Assembly: GCA_937980205.1 (NCBI GenBank)
Contig: CALJKW010000050.1
Location: forward strand, 62,001 to 126,000
Source: an uncultured Myxococcales bacterium
Lineage (GTDB): Bacteria > Myxococcota > Myxococcia > Myxococcales > Myxococcaceae
Direction: 5' to 3'
Length of the DNA: 64,000 bases
A program made the position numbers and the translations under genes. Below, piece after piece: positions 1-6,789 of this stretch. Within the stretch, counting starts at the first letter, position 1. Each line of letters begins with the position of its first letter. The notes beneath the pieces were generated by a model. The model was not told the DNA's origin. It saw only the letters and a program-made list of their open reading frames with translations, and searched no databases.

Positions 1-196
1 GGTGAACGTGCACGTCGACGCGAAGGCCGTCATCGAGACGAACGGAGCGCCGGGCAAGCTCGAGGATCTCAAGCCGGGGGCCCGTGTCGTGGCCATGGGC
101 GAGCCGATGAAAGACGGCACGCTGCACGCGACGAAGCTCCGCATCGGCGGGGCGGAGAAGAAGGTGGCCGGGCGAAAGGTGCGACCGCAGCCTTGA
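1..196 (+). CDS. C-terminal fragment of a DUF5666-like protein (5' end outside window)
   Basis: The reading frame is open to the left edge and ends at TGA 194-196, so only the last ~64 residues are visible. They form a short beta-rich module (VDAKAVIET, then LEDLKPGARVVAMG, then TLHATKLRIG) of the kind seen in DUF5666/OB-like domains, followed by a basic tail. The stop overlaps the TTG start of the multicopper oxidase at 193 (TTGA), which implies translational coupling and one operon. The role is unknown; a periplasmic partner of the oxidase is an inference from position only. The GTG at window position 2 is probably internal. Confidence 0.6.
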   Translation, partial: VNVHVDAKAVIETNGAPGKLEDLKPGARVVAMGEPMKDGTLHATKLRIGGAEKKVAGRKVRPQP

Positions 197-1608
197 GCGA
201 TTCGGATCCGACGTCGAAGAAAGAGGCCGAAGGCCCCACGCGGCGCAGCGTCATCGCCTCCTCCGGGGCGGTCGCCGCAGGGGCCGCGGCGCTCGGTGTG
301 CTGCGCGCTCGGCCGGCGAGGGCGATGCCGCTGCCACCCGTCGTGCCGGCGACGGGCGGCGTGTTCGCGCCGAAGAAGATGCCGCCGGGCATGCCGGGCC
401 GCGACTACCAGCCGGTGGTGGTGCCGAACGGCACGAAGTGCCCGTGGAAGATCGTCGACGGGGTGAAGGTGTTCCACCTCGTGGTCGAGGAGTTCGAGCA
501 CGAGTTCGCTCCGGGCCTGAAGGCGTTCTGCTGGGGCTACAACCGGCAGGTGAACGGTCCGGTCCTCGAGATGGTCGAGGGGGATCACGTGCGCATCTAC
601 GTGACGAACCGGCTGGAGGCGCCGACGACGGTGCACTGGCACGGCTTCCTCATCCCCAACGGGATGGACGGTGTCGGTGGCCTCAACCAGAAGGCGATCT
701 TGAAGGGCGAGACGTACCGCTACGAGTTCGTGATGGGGCAGCACGGCACGCTGATGTTCCACGCGCATCACGACGAGATGACTCAGATGGCGATGGGCCT
801 CACGGGCATGGTGGTCGTGCACCCGCGCAAGCCGGAGCGGAAGATCGATCGCGACTTCGCGCTCGTGCTGCACGAGTGGCGGCTCGACGTCGGGTCGAAG
901 CGGCCGAACCCGAACGAGATGATCGAGTTCAACCTGCTCACCATCAACGGCAAGGCTTTTCCCGGCACGGAGCCGCTGGTGATGAAGACGGGCCAGCGCG
1001 TGCGCATTCGCCTCGCGAACCTGAGCGCGATGGATCATCACCCCATTCACATCCACGGCCTCGCGTTTCACGTGACCGAGACGGACGGCGGGCAGATTCC
1101 GAAGACGGCCTGGGTGCCGGAGACCACCGTGCTGGTCGCGGTCGGGCAGACGCGCACCATCGAGCTCGAGCCGGGCATCCCCGGCGACTGGGCGATGCAC
1201 TGCCACATGACCCATCACGTGATGAACCAGATGGGCCACGGCTTCCCCAACATGATCGGGGTGAAGAAGGGCGAGCTCGACGCCGACGTGCGGAAGATTC
1301 TGCCCGGCTACATGACGATGGGCGAGACGGGCATGGGCGACATGGGCGAGATGGGCATGCCGGTGCCGCACAACAGCCTCCCGATGGTCGGCCAGCGCGG
1401 CAAACACGACTACATCACCATGGGCGGCATGTTCACGATCCTGAAAGTTCGCGACAAGCTCGACAGCTACGAAGACCCGGGCTGGTACGAGAACCCGAAG
1501 GGCACGCTGTCGATCGCCGCGACCGACCAGGAGCTCAAGCGGGACGGCATCGACCCGGCGTCCGACCCCAAGCCGGTGCCTGGAGCGGTGCGCGGCGTGG
1601 GCGTTTGA
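193..1608 (+). CDS. Tat-exported two-domain multicopper oxidase
   Basis: Protein of 471 aa starting at a TTG that overlaps the upstream stop. The N-terminus has a twin-arginine signal (TRRSVIASSG, then an Ala-rich hydrophobic stretch ending ARPARA), so it should be exported folded. All four copper motifs are present: H148-W-H150-G, H190-A-H192, H283-P-I-H286-I-H288-G, and H336-C337-H338 followed by His and an axial Met (HCHMTHHVMNQM). The core has only two cupredoxin domains, as in small laccases and copper-resistance oxidases, and a Met/Gly-rich patch (about residues 376-395) follows. Expected role: periplasmic oxidation of Cu(I), other metals or phenols coupled to O2 reduction. Substrate is not visible; the His-rich protein and outer-membrane protein downstream favour metal tolerance. 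Confidence 0.93.
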   Translation: MSDSDPTSKKEAEGPTRRSVIASSGAVAAGAAALGVLRARPARAMPLPPVVPATGGVFAPKKMPPGMPGRDYQPVVVPNGTKCPWKIVDGVKVFHLVVEEFEHEFAPGLKAFCWGYNRQVNGPVLEMVEGDHVRIYVTNRLEAPTTVHWHGFLIPNGMDGVGGLNQKAILKGETYRYEFVMGQHGTLMFHAHHDEMTQMAMGLTGMVVVHPRKPERKIDRDFALVLHEWRLDVGSKRPNPNEMIEFNLLTINGKAFPGTEPLVMKTGQRVRIRLANLSAMDHHPIHIHGLAFHVTETDGGQIPKTAWVPETTVLVAVGQTRTIELEPGIPGDWAMHCHMTHHVMNQMGHGFPNMIGVKKGELDADVRKILPGYMTMGETGMGDMGEMGMPVPHNSLPMVGQRGKHDYITMGGMFTILKVRDKLDSYEDPGWYENPKGTLSIAATDQELKRDGIDPASDPKPVPGAVRGVGV

Positions 1609-1689
1609 GCTGAACAGCGCCTCCGACGAAGCTCGACGGTGAAATTGAGGCGCCGGCGGAGGCGGAATCTGCTCTGCTCCGGCGTCCGT

Positions 1690-2103
1690 ATGGGGGTGAG
1701 GGTGCACAACCGGGAGCGTCCAGTCGGCGTGGGTGGGCGAGGCCGGCTCGCGGCAGGGCTCGTCTCTGCGCTCGTCCTCGCCTGGGGCCTCGCCGGCGCG
1801 CAGCTGCACCACCAGCTCGCAGAGCACCGGCACACCCCGGTGCTGTGGCAGCCCAAGTCGCTCAAGCTCAAGTCGGCCAAGTCGAAGCGCCAGGCTCCTT
1901 CGCACAGCCACGGAGCGCCGGCCCGCCCGGATCACGACCACGGCGGGCAGAGCCTCGAGCATGGCAATGTGCTCTTCCACGCCTCGCCGGCGCTGCCCGA
2001 GCTGCGGCTCGTGGTCGCAGAGCTCGCGCTTGTCGCAGCGGCGACGCCACCGGCACCGTACCGGCGAGCCTGGTACCGCAGCGAACAACCCCAGGGGCCG
2101 TAG
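1690..2103 (+). CDS. Small exported histidine-rich protein, unknown family
   Basis: About 137 aa from ATG 1690; an upstream in-frame GTG at 1639 is also possible and neither has a clear Shine-Dalgarno. A hydrophobic segment (LAAGLVSALVLAWGLAGA) acts as signal peptide or anchor. It is followed by HHQLAEHRH, a Lys-rich stretch and a His cluster (SHSHGAPARPDHDHGG) that could bind metal ions. The C-terminus is hydrophobic then Pro/Arg-rich. It lies between the multicopper oxidase and an outer-membrane protein on the same strand. I do not recognise the family; periplasmic metal buffering is an inference from composition and neighbours. Confidence 0.6.
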   Translation: MGVRVHNRERPVGVGGRGRLAAGLVSALVLAWGLAGAQLHHQLAEHRHTPVLWQPKSLKLKSAKSKRQAPSHSHGAPARPDHDHGGQSLEHGNVLFHASPALPELRLVVAELALVAAATPPAPYRRAWYRSEQPQGP

Positions 2104-2191
2104 CAGCGCTTCGACGTCTTCGAAGCCCTCTACCTCGATCGCGGTGCGCGAGACGCCCGCGATTGTCCTCTTGCACCTGGAGTGTCTCCAC

Positions 2192-3208
2192 ATGCTTTCG
2201 CGTCATGCCGCCATTGCCTTGTTCGCGGTCTCCTCTGCGGTTCCTCTTTCGGCCTCCGCGCACGGCGAGTCGGTGCGCGGTGTCGGCGGCGCCGGCGTCA
2301 ATACACTCGGCGGCGAGCCGAGCACGGGTGCGTCGGTCTACCTTCGCTATGACCTGCGCAGTTACTCGTTGTTCTCGGATGAGGAGCTGCTCGCCTGGCA
2401 GCGAGACGGCGAGAACGTGCACCAGCACTCGCGCGAGCACACCGTGTTCCTCGGCGCGACGTTCGGCTTCCTGACGAACTTCGATCTCAGCGTGCTGTTG
2501 CAGGCGAATCGCTTCGAGAACTTCACCGACAACGGCGACGCCTACGCGCTCGCGAGCGGCCGGTTGTCGAGGACGACCATCTCGCAGGGCTTGGGCGATC
2601 TGCTGCTGCTGGGGCGGTACATGTTCTTCCACGTGAGCGAGCAGCACTTCTCGGTGATCGGCGGGCTGAAGCTGCCGACCGGGGACGTCCGTCAGCGGAC
2701 CAACCAGGGAGACCTGGTGGGGACGCACAACCAGCCCGGCAGCGGCTCCGTCGACTTTCAGCTCGGCGTCGCCTACGCAGGCGAGTTCGGCAAGTACGTG
2801 TTCGTCACGGCCGACGCGCTGGTCCGGGTGAACACGGAAGGCGCGGGCTCGTTCCGCAGCGGCAACTCCATTCAGGCGGATCTCGCCGTCGGCACTCGCC
2901 TGTGGGTTCTGTTCCCGTCGGTCGAGCTCAACGGCTTCTTCCAGCAGCAGGACATCGAGAACAACGAGATCAAGAAGAACAGCGGCGTCTACTCGGTGTT
3001 CGTGACCCCAGCGCTGCGCGCGTCGTTCGGCCACCACTCGCTGTTCGCCGCCGTGTCGTTGCCGATGGTGCAGGCGTTCGAGCGCGGCGTCATCTCCAAC
3101 GTGGAGCAGTTCCGGGTCAGCGCCGGCTACTCCGTGTCCTTCGGCGGCGAGGAGGGTCACGAGGCTCACCCCCCGCCGCCAGCGCCGCCGGCGGGCGGCG
3201 CGATCTGA
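2192..3208 (+). CDS. Outer-membrane beta-barrel protein (phenol-degradation MetA/transporter-like)
   Basis: Protein of 338 aa with a clear signal peptide (LSRHAAIALFAV...SASAHGE). The rest alternates amphipathic strands with turns (FLGATFGFLTNFDLSVLLQ, FSVIGGLKLPTGD, HSLFAAVSLPMVQAF) and ends near a strand typical of a barrel, followed by a Pro-rich tail. The pattern fits the Phenol_MetA_deg-like group of outer-membrane proteins, often found beside metal-resistance genes. ATG 2192 is chosen because it begins the signal peptide and has GGAG about 9 bases upstream; the frame is open farther upstream but overlaps the previous gene. Last gene of the multicopper oxidase cluster. Confidence 0.75.
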   Translation: MLSRHAAIALFAVSSAVPLSASAHGESVRGVGGAGVNTLGGEPSTGASVYLRYDLRSYSLFSDEELLAWQRDGENVHQHSREHTVFLGATFGFLTNFDLSVLLQANRFENFTDNGDAYALASGRLSRTTISQGLGDLLLLGRYMFFHVSEQHFSVIGGLKLPTGDVRQRTNQGDLVGTHNQPGSGSVDFQLGVAYAGEFGKYVFVTADALVRVNTEGAGSFRSGNSIQADLAVGTRLWVLFPSVELNGFFQQQDIENNEIKKNSGVYSVFVTPALRASFGHHSLFAAVSLPMVQAFERGVISNVEQFRVSAGYSVSFGGEEGHEAHPPPPAPPAGGAI

Positions 3209-3250
3209 TCGACGACCGATCTGCATAAAGGTCCGCTTTACGTGCTGGTT

Positions 3251-3268
3251 CAAATCATACTGATTCTC
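3251..3268. promoter_or_regulatory. Putative Fur-like operator upstream of lipoprotein/ferritin-like cassette
   Basis: The reverse strand reads GAGAATCAGTATGATTTG. It matches at 16 of 18 positions the site at 30773-30790 (GAGAATCAATATCATTTG), which resembles the 7-1-7 Fur consensus. It lies about 58 bases before the ATG at 3327, a plausible position for an iron-responsive operator. Assignment to Fur is inference. Confidence 0.45.
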
Positions 3269-3326
3269 CAGACGGCGTCTCGTGAGTCATTGTCGTCAGG
3301 TGGCCGGCCGACAGTGAGGACCTGAC

Positions 3327-3731
3327 ATGAGACTGAAGCGACTGTTCAACGTGCTGGTGGTGGGAGGCGCGACCTTGAGTGCGGGCTGCGGTCCCGCAGG
3401 AGGCACGAGCGGCGACGGCGGAGGCTCGGCGGCGGCGGGCGGCGGCGCAGGAGGAAGCCCAGGAGCAGCCGGCGGCGGGGCCGCGGCGGGCGCAGGAGGC
3501 AGCGGCGGCGGGGTCGCCGGCAACGGCGGCGGCACGGCCGGCGCTGGCAGCGCCGGCGGAGTCGGGGGCGGAGCGGCGAACGGCGGAGGCGCCGGCGGAG
3601 CCGGTCCGCTGAGCTGCCCGCCTGACCCGGCGCCTCCGACGGCTCCATGCGGGTGCAACTGCTGTTGGGTGACCGACTGCATCAACACGGCGCCGTGCTG
3701 CTCGGCGTTCAGCGGCCTGTGCACGCCGTGA
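3327..3731 (+). CDS. Small lipoprotein with Gly/Ala tether and nine-cysteine tail
   Basis: Protein of 134 aa. The signal peptide ends in lipobox LSAGC, so it should be a lipid-anchored envelope protein. Roughly 75 residues of Gly/Ala/Ser linker follow, then a compact C-terminus of about 40 residues with nine cysteines (including APCGCNCCWVTDC and TAPCCSAF). This could be a metal-binding or disulfide-rich knot. GAGG lies 7 bases before the ATG. Its stop overlaps the GTG start of the ferritin-like gene (GTGA at 3728-3731), so the two are almost certainly co-translated. I do not recognise the family. The same two-gene arrangement recurs at 62181-63256, where the lipoprotein lacks the Cys tail. 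Confidence 0.8.
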   Translation: MRLKRLFNVLVVGGATLSAGCGPAGGTSGDGGGSAAAGGGAGGSPGAAGGGAAAGAGGSGGGVAGNGGGTAGAGSAGGVGGGAANGGGAGGAGPLSCPPDPAPPTAPCGCNCCWVTDCINTAPCCSAFSGLCTP

Positions 3732-4444
3732 ACGCGGCAGGGCGGGTGTGGGCATACCGGGCACGCGCCGAGCGCGAAGCATCGTCCCGGTTCGAGCGCC
3801 TCGCGCTCGAGCTGGAGGTCGGCTCGCAAGAGACGGGGCTCGTGGCGCTTGCCCGGAAGGCCGCGCGTGACGAACAGCGGCACGCGGAGCTGTGCGCCGA
3901 GCTCGCGACTCGCTTTGGCTGCTCCACCTCGAGCGGCGGCGCGCCGGTCGTGTGCCCGTCGCTCGCTCCACCCGGGCTGCAGCGCAGGGAGCGTTTGCTC
4001 TACGAGATCGTCGCGATGTGCTGCGTGACGGAGACGTTGAGCGCCGCGCTGCTCCTCGAGATGGTGCGCCGTGCGGACGACCGTGAGGTGAAGCGGACCG
4101 TGCACGAGATCCTGCGCGACGAGATCGACCACAGCCGGCTCGGCTGGGCGCACCTCGCGCTCGAGCACGAACGCGGGGCCGTGGCCTTCCTCGGCGAGCG
4201 AATGCCGGCGATCCTCGCCGGCACGGTCAGCGAGGAGCTCTTCTGGCCAGGGGAGGGCAGCGCGGGCTCCACGCTCGACGGTTACGGCGCGCTCGGCCGC
4301 GGCGCTCGGCTCGAGATCTTCGTGGCCACGATGCAGGACGTGGTCTTTCCCGGCCTCGAGCGCTTCGCGGTGGACACGGCGGCGGCGAGGCGCTGGCTGG
4401 CGGCGCACGCTCCAGCGACGTGCGCCGCAGCATCACCGAGCTGA
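3728..4444 (+). CDS. Ferritin-like di-iron protein, cassette copy 1
   Basis: Protein of 238 aa from GTG 3728 (an ATG at 3647 would overlap the lipoprotein by 85 bases and is less likely). Predicted all-helical four-helix bundle with the di-iron pattern: Glu residues in the first helix (about 17-23), E49-Q-R-H52, E102 in MCCVTET, and E132-I-D-H135 in DEIDHSRLGW. It has no signal peptide, so it is expected in the cytoplasm. The paralogue at 62480-63256 shares DE(I/V)DH(S/A)RLGWA and a CC(V/L)(T/N)ET motif. Family knowledge allows oxygenase, oxidase, demethylase or iron-storage roles, and nothing here picks one. Coupling to a lipoprotein with a Cys-rich tail makes modification of, or iron supply to, that partner worth testing. 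Confidence 0.8.
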   Translation: MNAAGRVWAYRARAEREASSRFERLALELEVGSQETGLVALARKAARDEQRHAELCAELATRFGCSTSSGGAPVVCPSLAPPGLQRRERLLYEIVAMCCVTETLSAALLLEMVRRADDREVKRTVHEILRDEIDHSRLGWAHLALEHERGAVAFLGERMPAILAGTVSEELFWPGEGSAGSTLDGYGALGRGARLEIFVATMQDVVFPGLERFAVDTAAARRWLAAHAPATCAAASPS

Positions 4445-4452
4445 GTGCGGGC

Positions 4453-5730
4453 TTACAGGCTACCGCCCCTCCACGACTCCCAGACCTTCACGTCCATTGC
4501 CGTCGAGGTGTTGCCGTTTGCCCAGCGTGCAGCGAGCCCCGGGACTCCATTGGCGATGCGCGTCGCGTCGACGTCGGTGGCCTCGAGCACGAGGCGGCCG
4601 TTGTGAAAGCCACGCAGGGTGTAGCCGACGATCTCGACGCGCAGGGTGTCGCCGGGCTGCGGCGCGGAAGTGGCCGGCGCAGTGGCGAACACGCGCGTCT
4701 GCGCGGTGGGGACGCCGTCGTACTTGAAGATCCAGTTTCCGTACGAAGCCTGACCGGGGTCCGAGTTGTACGCGAAGCCATACCGAGCGGCGTCGGCTGC
4801 GCGCCAGCGCACGTAGACCATGTAGATCCACCCCGGGGTCGCGTCCACGGGGAGCGTCGCCTCGCAGAACTGATCGGCGCTGAAGCTGTTGCGCGTCCAG
4901 TTCACCAGGAAGAAGCCCTGCGGGCCGGGGCCCATGCCGAGGTCGCTGGAGGCGACGATCTTCACCTGGTTCGCCTGCGAGCCCATGGGGAAGTAGACGG
5001 TCCAGTCGCTGCGCAGGTTCGCACGCTCGAAGTCGTCGCCGGCGACGTCGGGGCCGCCATCGGGCAGCAGTCCCGCTTCGCGGGGAAGGATGACGCCCGC
5101 GTCGCCATCATCGTCGCGCTCGGTCGCCGTGAGGCTCGCGGTCGTCACCCCCGGGGCAGAGATGTCGAAGACGGCAGAGTCGGAGCTCGTGTCCACGTCC
5201 TGCGCTGCCGCCACCGTCACCTGGTGTGGCACGTTCCAGTTCGCGGAGGAGAAGCCGAACGTCGACGCTCCTTGAATGGACAGGCTGGTGTCGCCCGAGG
5301 CCCGCGCGACCGACAGCGTGACGACCGCTGCCGGCGGTTGGCTCAGCCGGACAGTGAACATGGCCGTGCCTCCCTCGGGCACGATGAACGGGGCCGCAGC
5401 GTTGATCACCACGCTCAGGCCCGCGTCTGCCGTGAAGCCGCCCCCGGATCCTCCCGCCGAGCCGCCGCCGGTTCCGCCCGCGCCACCCGCGGCGCCTCCT
5501 GCCACGCCGCCGGCTGCACCGCCGCCTCCTCCGCCTGGTGCTCCGCCCGCGACGCCTCCTCCATCACCGCCGCCGCCAGTTGCCGCGCCGCCGCCGGTTG
5601 CCGCACCACCGCCGGTCGCTGCCCCGCCGCCGTTGGCGGCACCGTCGCCGCTGCCGCCTCCGGTGGGCTGCTGTCCACAGCCAGCTCCAATCACGAACAC
5701 TGCGAACAGCACCGCCGAGCCTTGGGGCAT
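4453..5730 (-). CDS. Lipoprotein with Gly/Ala tether, Calx-beta-like and lectin-like domains
   Basis: Protein of 425 aa starting at ATG 5730. Signal peptide with lipobox GAGC is followed by a long (Gly,Ala)-rich tether with GGGAATGGGAATGGG-type repeats to about residue 100. A beta-sandwich region follows (VVINAAAPFIVPEGGTAMF to ASLTATERDDDGD) resembling a Calx-beta or cadherin-like repeat and ending in acidic, possibly Ca-binding residues. The C-terminal ~190 residues (DDFERANLRSDWTVY to MDVKVWESW) look like a concanavalin/LamG-like or DUF1080-like carbohydrate-binding fold. Likely a surface-tethered binding protein; no catalytic motif was seen. It is convergent with the ferritin-like gene, with 8 bases between stops. 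Confidence 0.7.
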   Translation of the reverse strand: MPQGSAVLFAVFVIGAGCGQQPTGGGSGDGAANGGGAATGGGAATGGGAATGGGGDGGGVAGGAPGGGGGGAAGGVAGGAAGGAGGTGGGSAGGSGGGFTADAGLSVVINAAAPFIVPEGGTAMFTVRLSQPPAAVVTLSVARASGDTSLSIQGASTFGFSSANWNVPHQVTVAAAQDVDTSSDSAVFDISAPGVTTASLTATERDDDGDAGVILPREAGLLPDGGPDVAGDDFERANLRSDWTVYFPMGSQANQVKIVASSDLGMGPGPQGFFLVNWTRNSFSADQFCEATLPVDATPGWIYMVYVRWRAADAARYGFAYNSDPGQASYGNWIFKYDGVPTAQTRVFATAPATSAPQPGDTLRVEIVGYTLRGFHNGRLVLEATDVDATRIANGVPGLAARWANGNTSTAMDVKVWESWRGGSL

Positions 5731-5741
5731 CACGTTCTCCC

Positions 5742-6206
5742 TCAGGTCAGGTTGGGCAGCGGGCCGGTGAAGCGGGGATCTCCGAACGAGCTCACCTGCA
5801 CGCCCATCGCATTGCAGATCGACACGAGCAGGCGGTTGTGCGGCGTGTCGGCAGGGAAGCTCAAGAACCGCCCGGTGCGGAAGTAGCCACCGCAGCTGCC
5901 CGCCAGCACGAACGGCATGCCGTTCACGTCGTGCGTGTTGCCGATCGAGATCTCGCGGCTCCACCAGACGACCGTGTTGTCGAGCAGCGTGCGCCCGCCT
6001 TCCTGCACGGCGTCGAGCTTCTGCAACAGGTAGGCGAACTGCTGGGCGATGGCGCCGGGCGCCGGCGGGTCTCCGCGGCACGCCGACACCGGCCCGGTGG
6101 GGGCTTCGGGAGCTCGCGGCTCGCGTGGCGGGGGCGCGGCGATGTCGCCCAGGCAACCCATGAAGAAGACGGAGAACGCGAGTGCGACGTTCGGAGCGCG
6201 AGCCAT
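5742..6206 (-). CDS. Truncated DUF1552 protein: C-terminal third fused to a lipoprotein-type signal
   Basis: Protein of 154 aa from ATG 6206 (GGAA about 9 bases upstream; ATG 6212 and TTG 6218 are alternatives). The N-terminus is a signal peptide with possible lipobox FMGC and a Pro-rich linker. From about residue 40 it aligns with the last ~110 residues of the full-length DUF1552 protein at 42330-43622: QQFAYLL matches EQFAYLV, TLLDNTVVWW matches TLLDNTLVLW, GNTHDVNGMPFVLAG matches GNTHSHANTPAVLAG, and FTGPLPNL matches FSEGPLPGL. About 300 N-terminal residues are missing. It is either a degraded gene rescued by an export signal or a deliberately short family member. No DUF1592 partner is adjacent. 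Confidence 0.65.
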   Translation of the reverse strand: MARAPNVALAFSVFFMGCLGDIAAPPPREPRAPEAPTGPVSACRGDPPAPGAIAQQFAYLLQKLDAVQEGGRTLLDNTVVWWSREISIGNTHDVNGMPFVLAGSCGGYFRTGRFLSFPADTPHNRLLVSICNAMGVQVSSFGDPRFTGPLPNLT

Positions 6207-6245
6207 AACCATTTCCAAGCACCCCGGAACGGGTGTGAAGTTTCC

Positions 6246-6264
6246 TGTCCTCCGACAGAGGACA
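6246..6264. repeat. Inverted repeat TGTCCTC-N5-GAGGACA
   Basis: A perfect 7-bp inverted repeat with a 5-base spacer, 40 bases upstream of the start of the truncated DUF1552 gene. Outer GGTGTG/CACACC arms (6232-6237 and 6263-6268) partly overlap it. Candidate operator or mRNA hairpin; no regulator is evident. Confidence 0.35.
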
Positions 6265-6355
6265 CACCTTGGCGAAGGTGAAGGGCTCGCTCTTTACGTC
6301 GCCGGCCGGCGTCACGGCGAGGTGGGCGGGAGGATGTCGCGCCCGGAGAAGCTCC

Positions 6356-6721
6356 TCACCGCCCGCGGCTCCGGTAGGCGGCGAAGGTGTTCGCCGTCTC
6401 GAAGTACAACACCTCGCCGGTCGGCTGCTTGACGATGAAGGCGGAGGCCTTGTCGACCGGCCGCCGGGTCTGGGGGTCGACGCCGGTGCGCGCGACCGGG
6501 TCGTCGGTGAGCCGCTTCACGCAGCCCGCACAGCAGCCGTAGTACGTCTTCCCGGCGGCGGCGATCGGCAGCTGCGGCGAGCCCATGTGGCGGTCGTTGA
6601 CCATGCAGACCTCGCTCGCCGCGACGGGCCTGAGGCCGTCATCGGGGGGAGGAGGCGGTGGCGCGGGCCGCTCGCAGGCGGCGAAGAGCAGCGTGAGGGT
6701 AGCAAGGGTCAGCGTCTTCAT
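6356..6721 (-). CDS. Small lipoprotein with TRASH/YHS-like metal-binding motif
   Basis: Protein of 121 aa from ATG 6721, at the start of the signal peptide; the lipobox is LFAAC. A Pro-rich spacer (RPAPPPPPP) leads into a compact domain with C and H ligands: EVCMVNDRHMG, then KTYYGCCAGCVKRL. The YGCCxGC motif resembles TRASH/YHS-type metal-binding folds found with copper proteins, and the end (TGEVLYFETANTFAAY) is similar to NosL/TRASH-like C-termini. Likely an envelope copper- or metal-binding protein, which fits the copper genes elsewhere in the window. The family call is tentative. Confidence 0.65.
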   Translation of the reverse strand: MKTLTLATLTLLFAACERPAPPPPPPDDGLRPVAASEVCMVNDRHMGSPQLPIAAAGKTYYGCCAGCVKRLTDDPVARTGVDPQTRRPVDKASAFIVKQPTGEVLYFETANTFAAYRSRGR

Positions 6722-6789
6722 CTCGTGGGTGATAGGCGCGCCAAGGCCGTGGCGTGACGTGGTCGAGGCGTGGAAAAGTTCCAACCTGC

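Noticed and set aside
1868..3253. 461-aa minus-strand frame opposite the outer-membrane protein
   Set aside because: The plus strand encodes a clear signal peptide and barrel; the minus frame is Arg/Glu/His-rich shadow.
3647..3727. ATG 3647 as start of the first ferritin-like gene
   Set aside because: It would add 27 unlike residues inside the lipoprotein gene; GTG 3728 gives the stop/start overlap seen also in the second copy.
5440..5680. Gly/Ala-coding GC-rich repeats as a possible repeat array
   Set aside because: In-frame tether of a lipoprotein, not an independent repeat element.
6207..6355. Missing N-terminal part of the DUF1552 gene upstream of 6206
   Set aside because: No reading frame here or in neighbouring frames resembles the absent ~300 residues.
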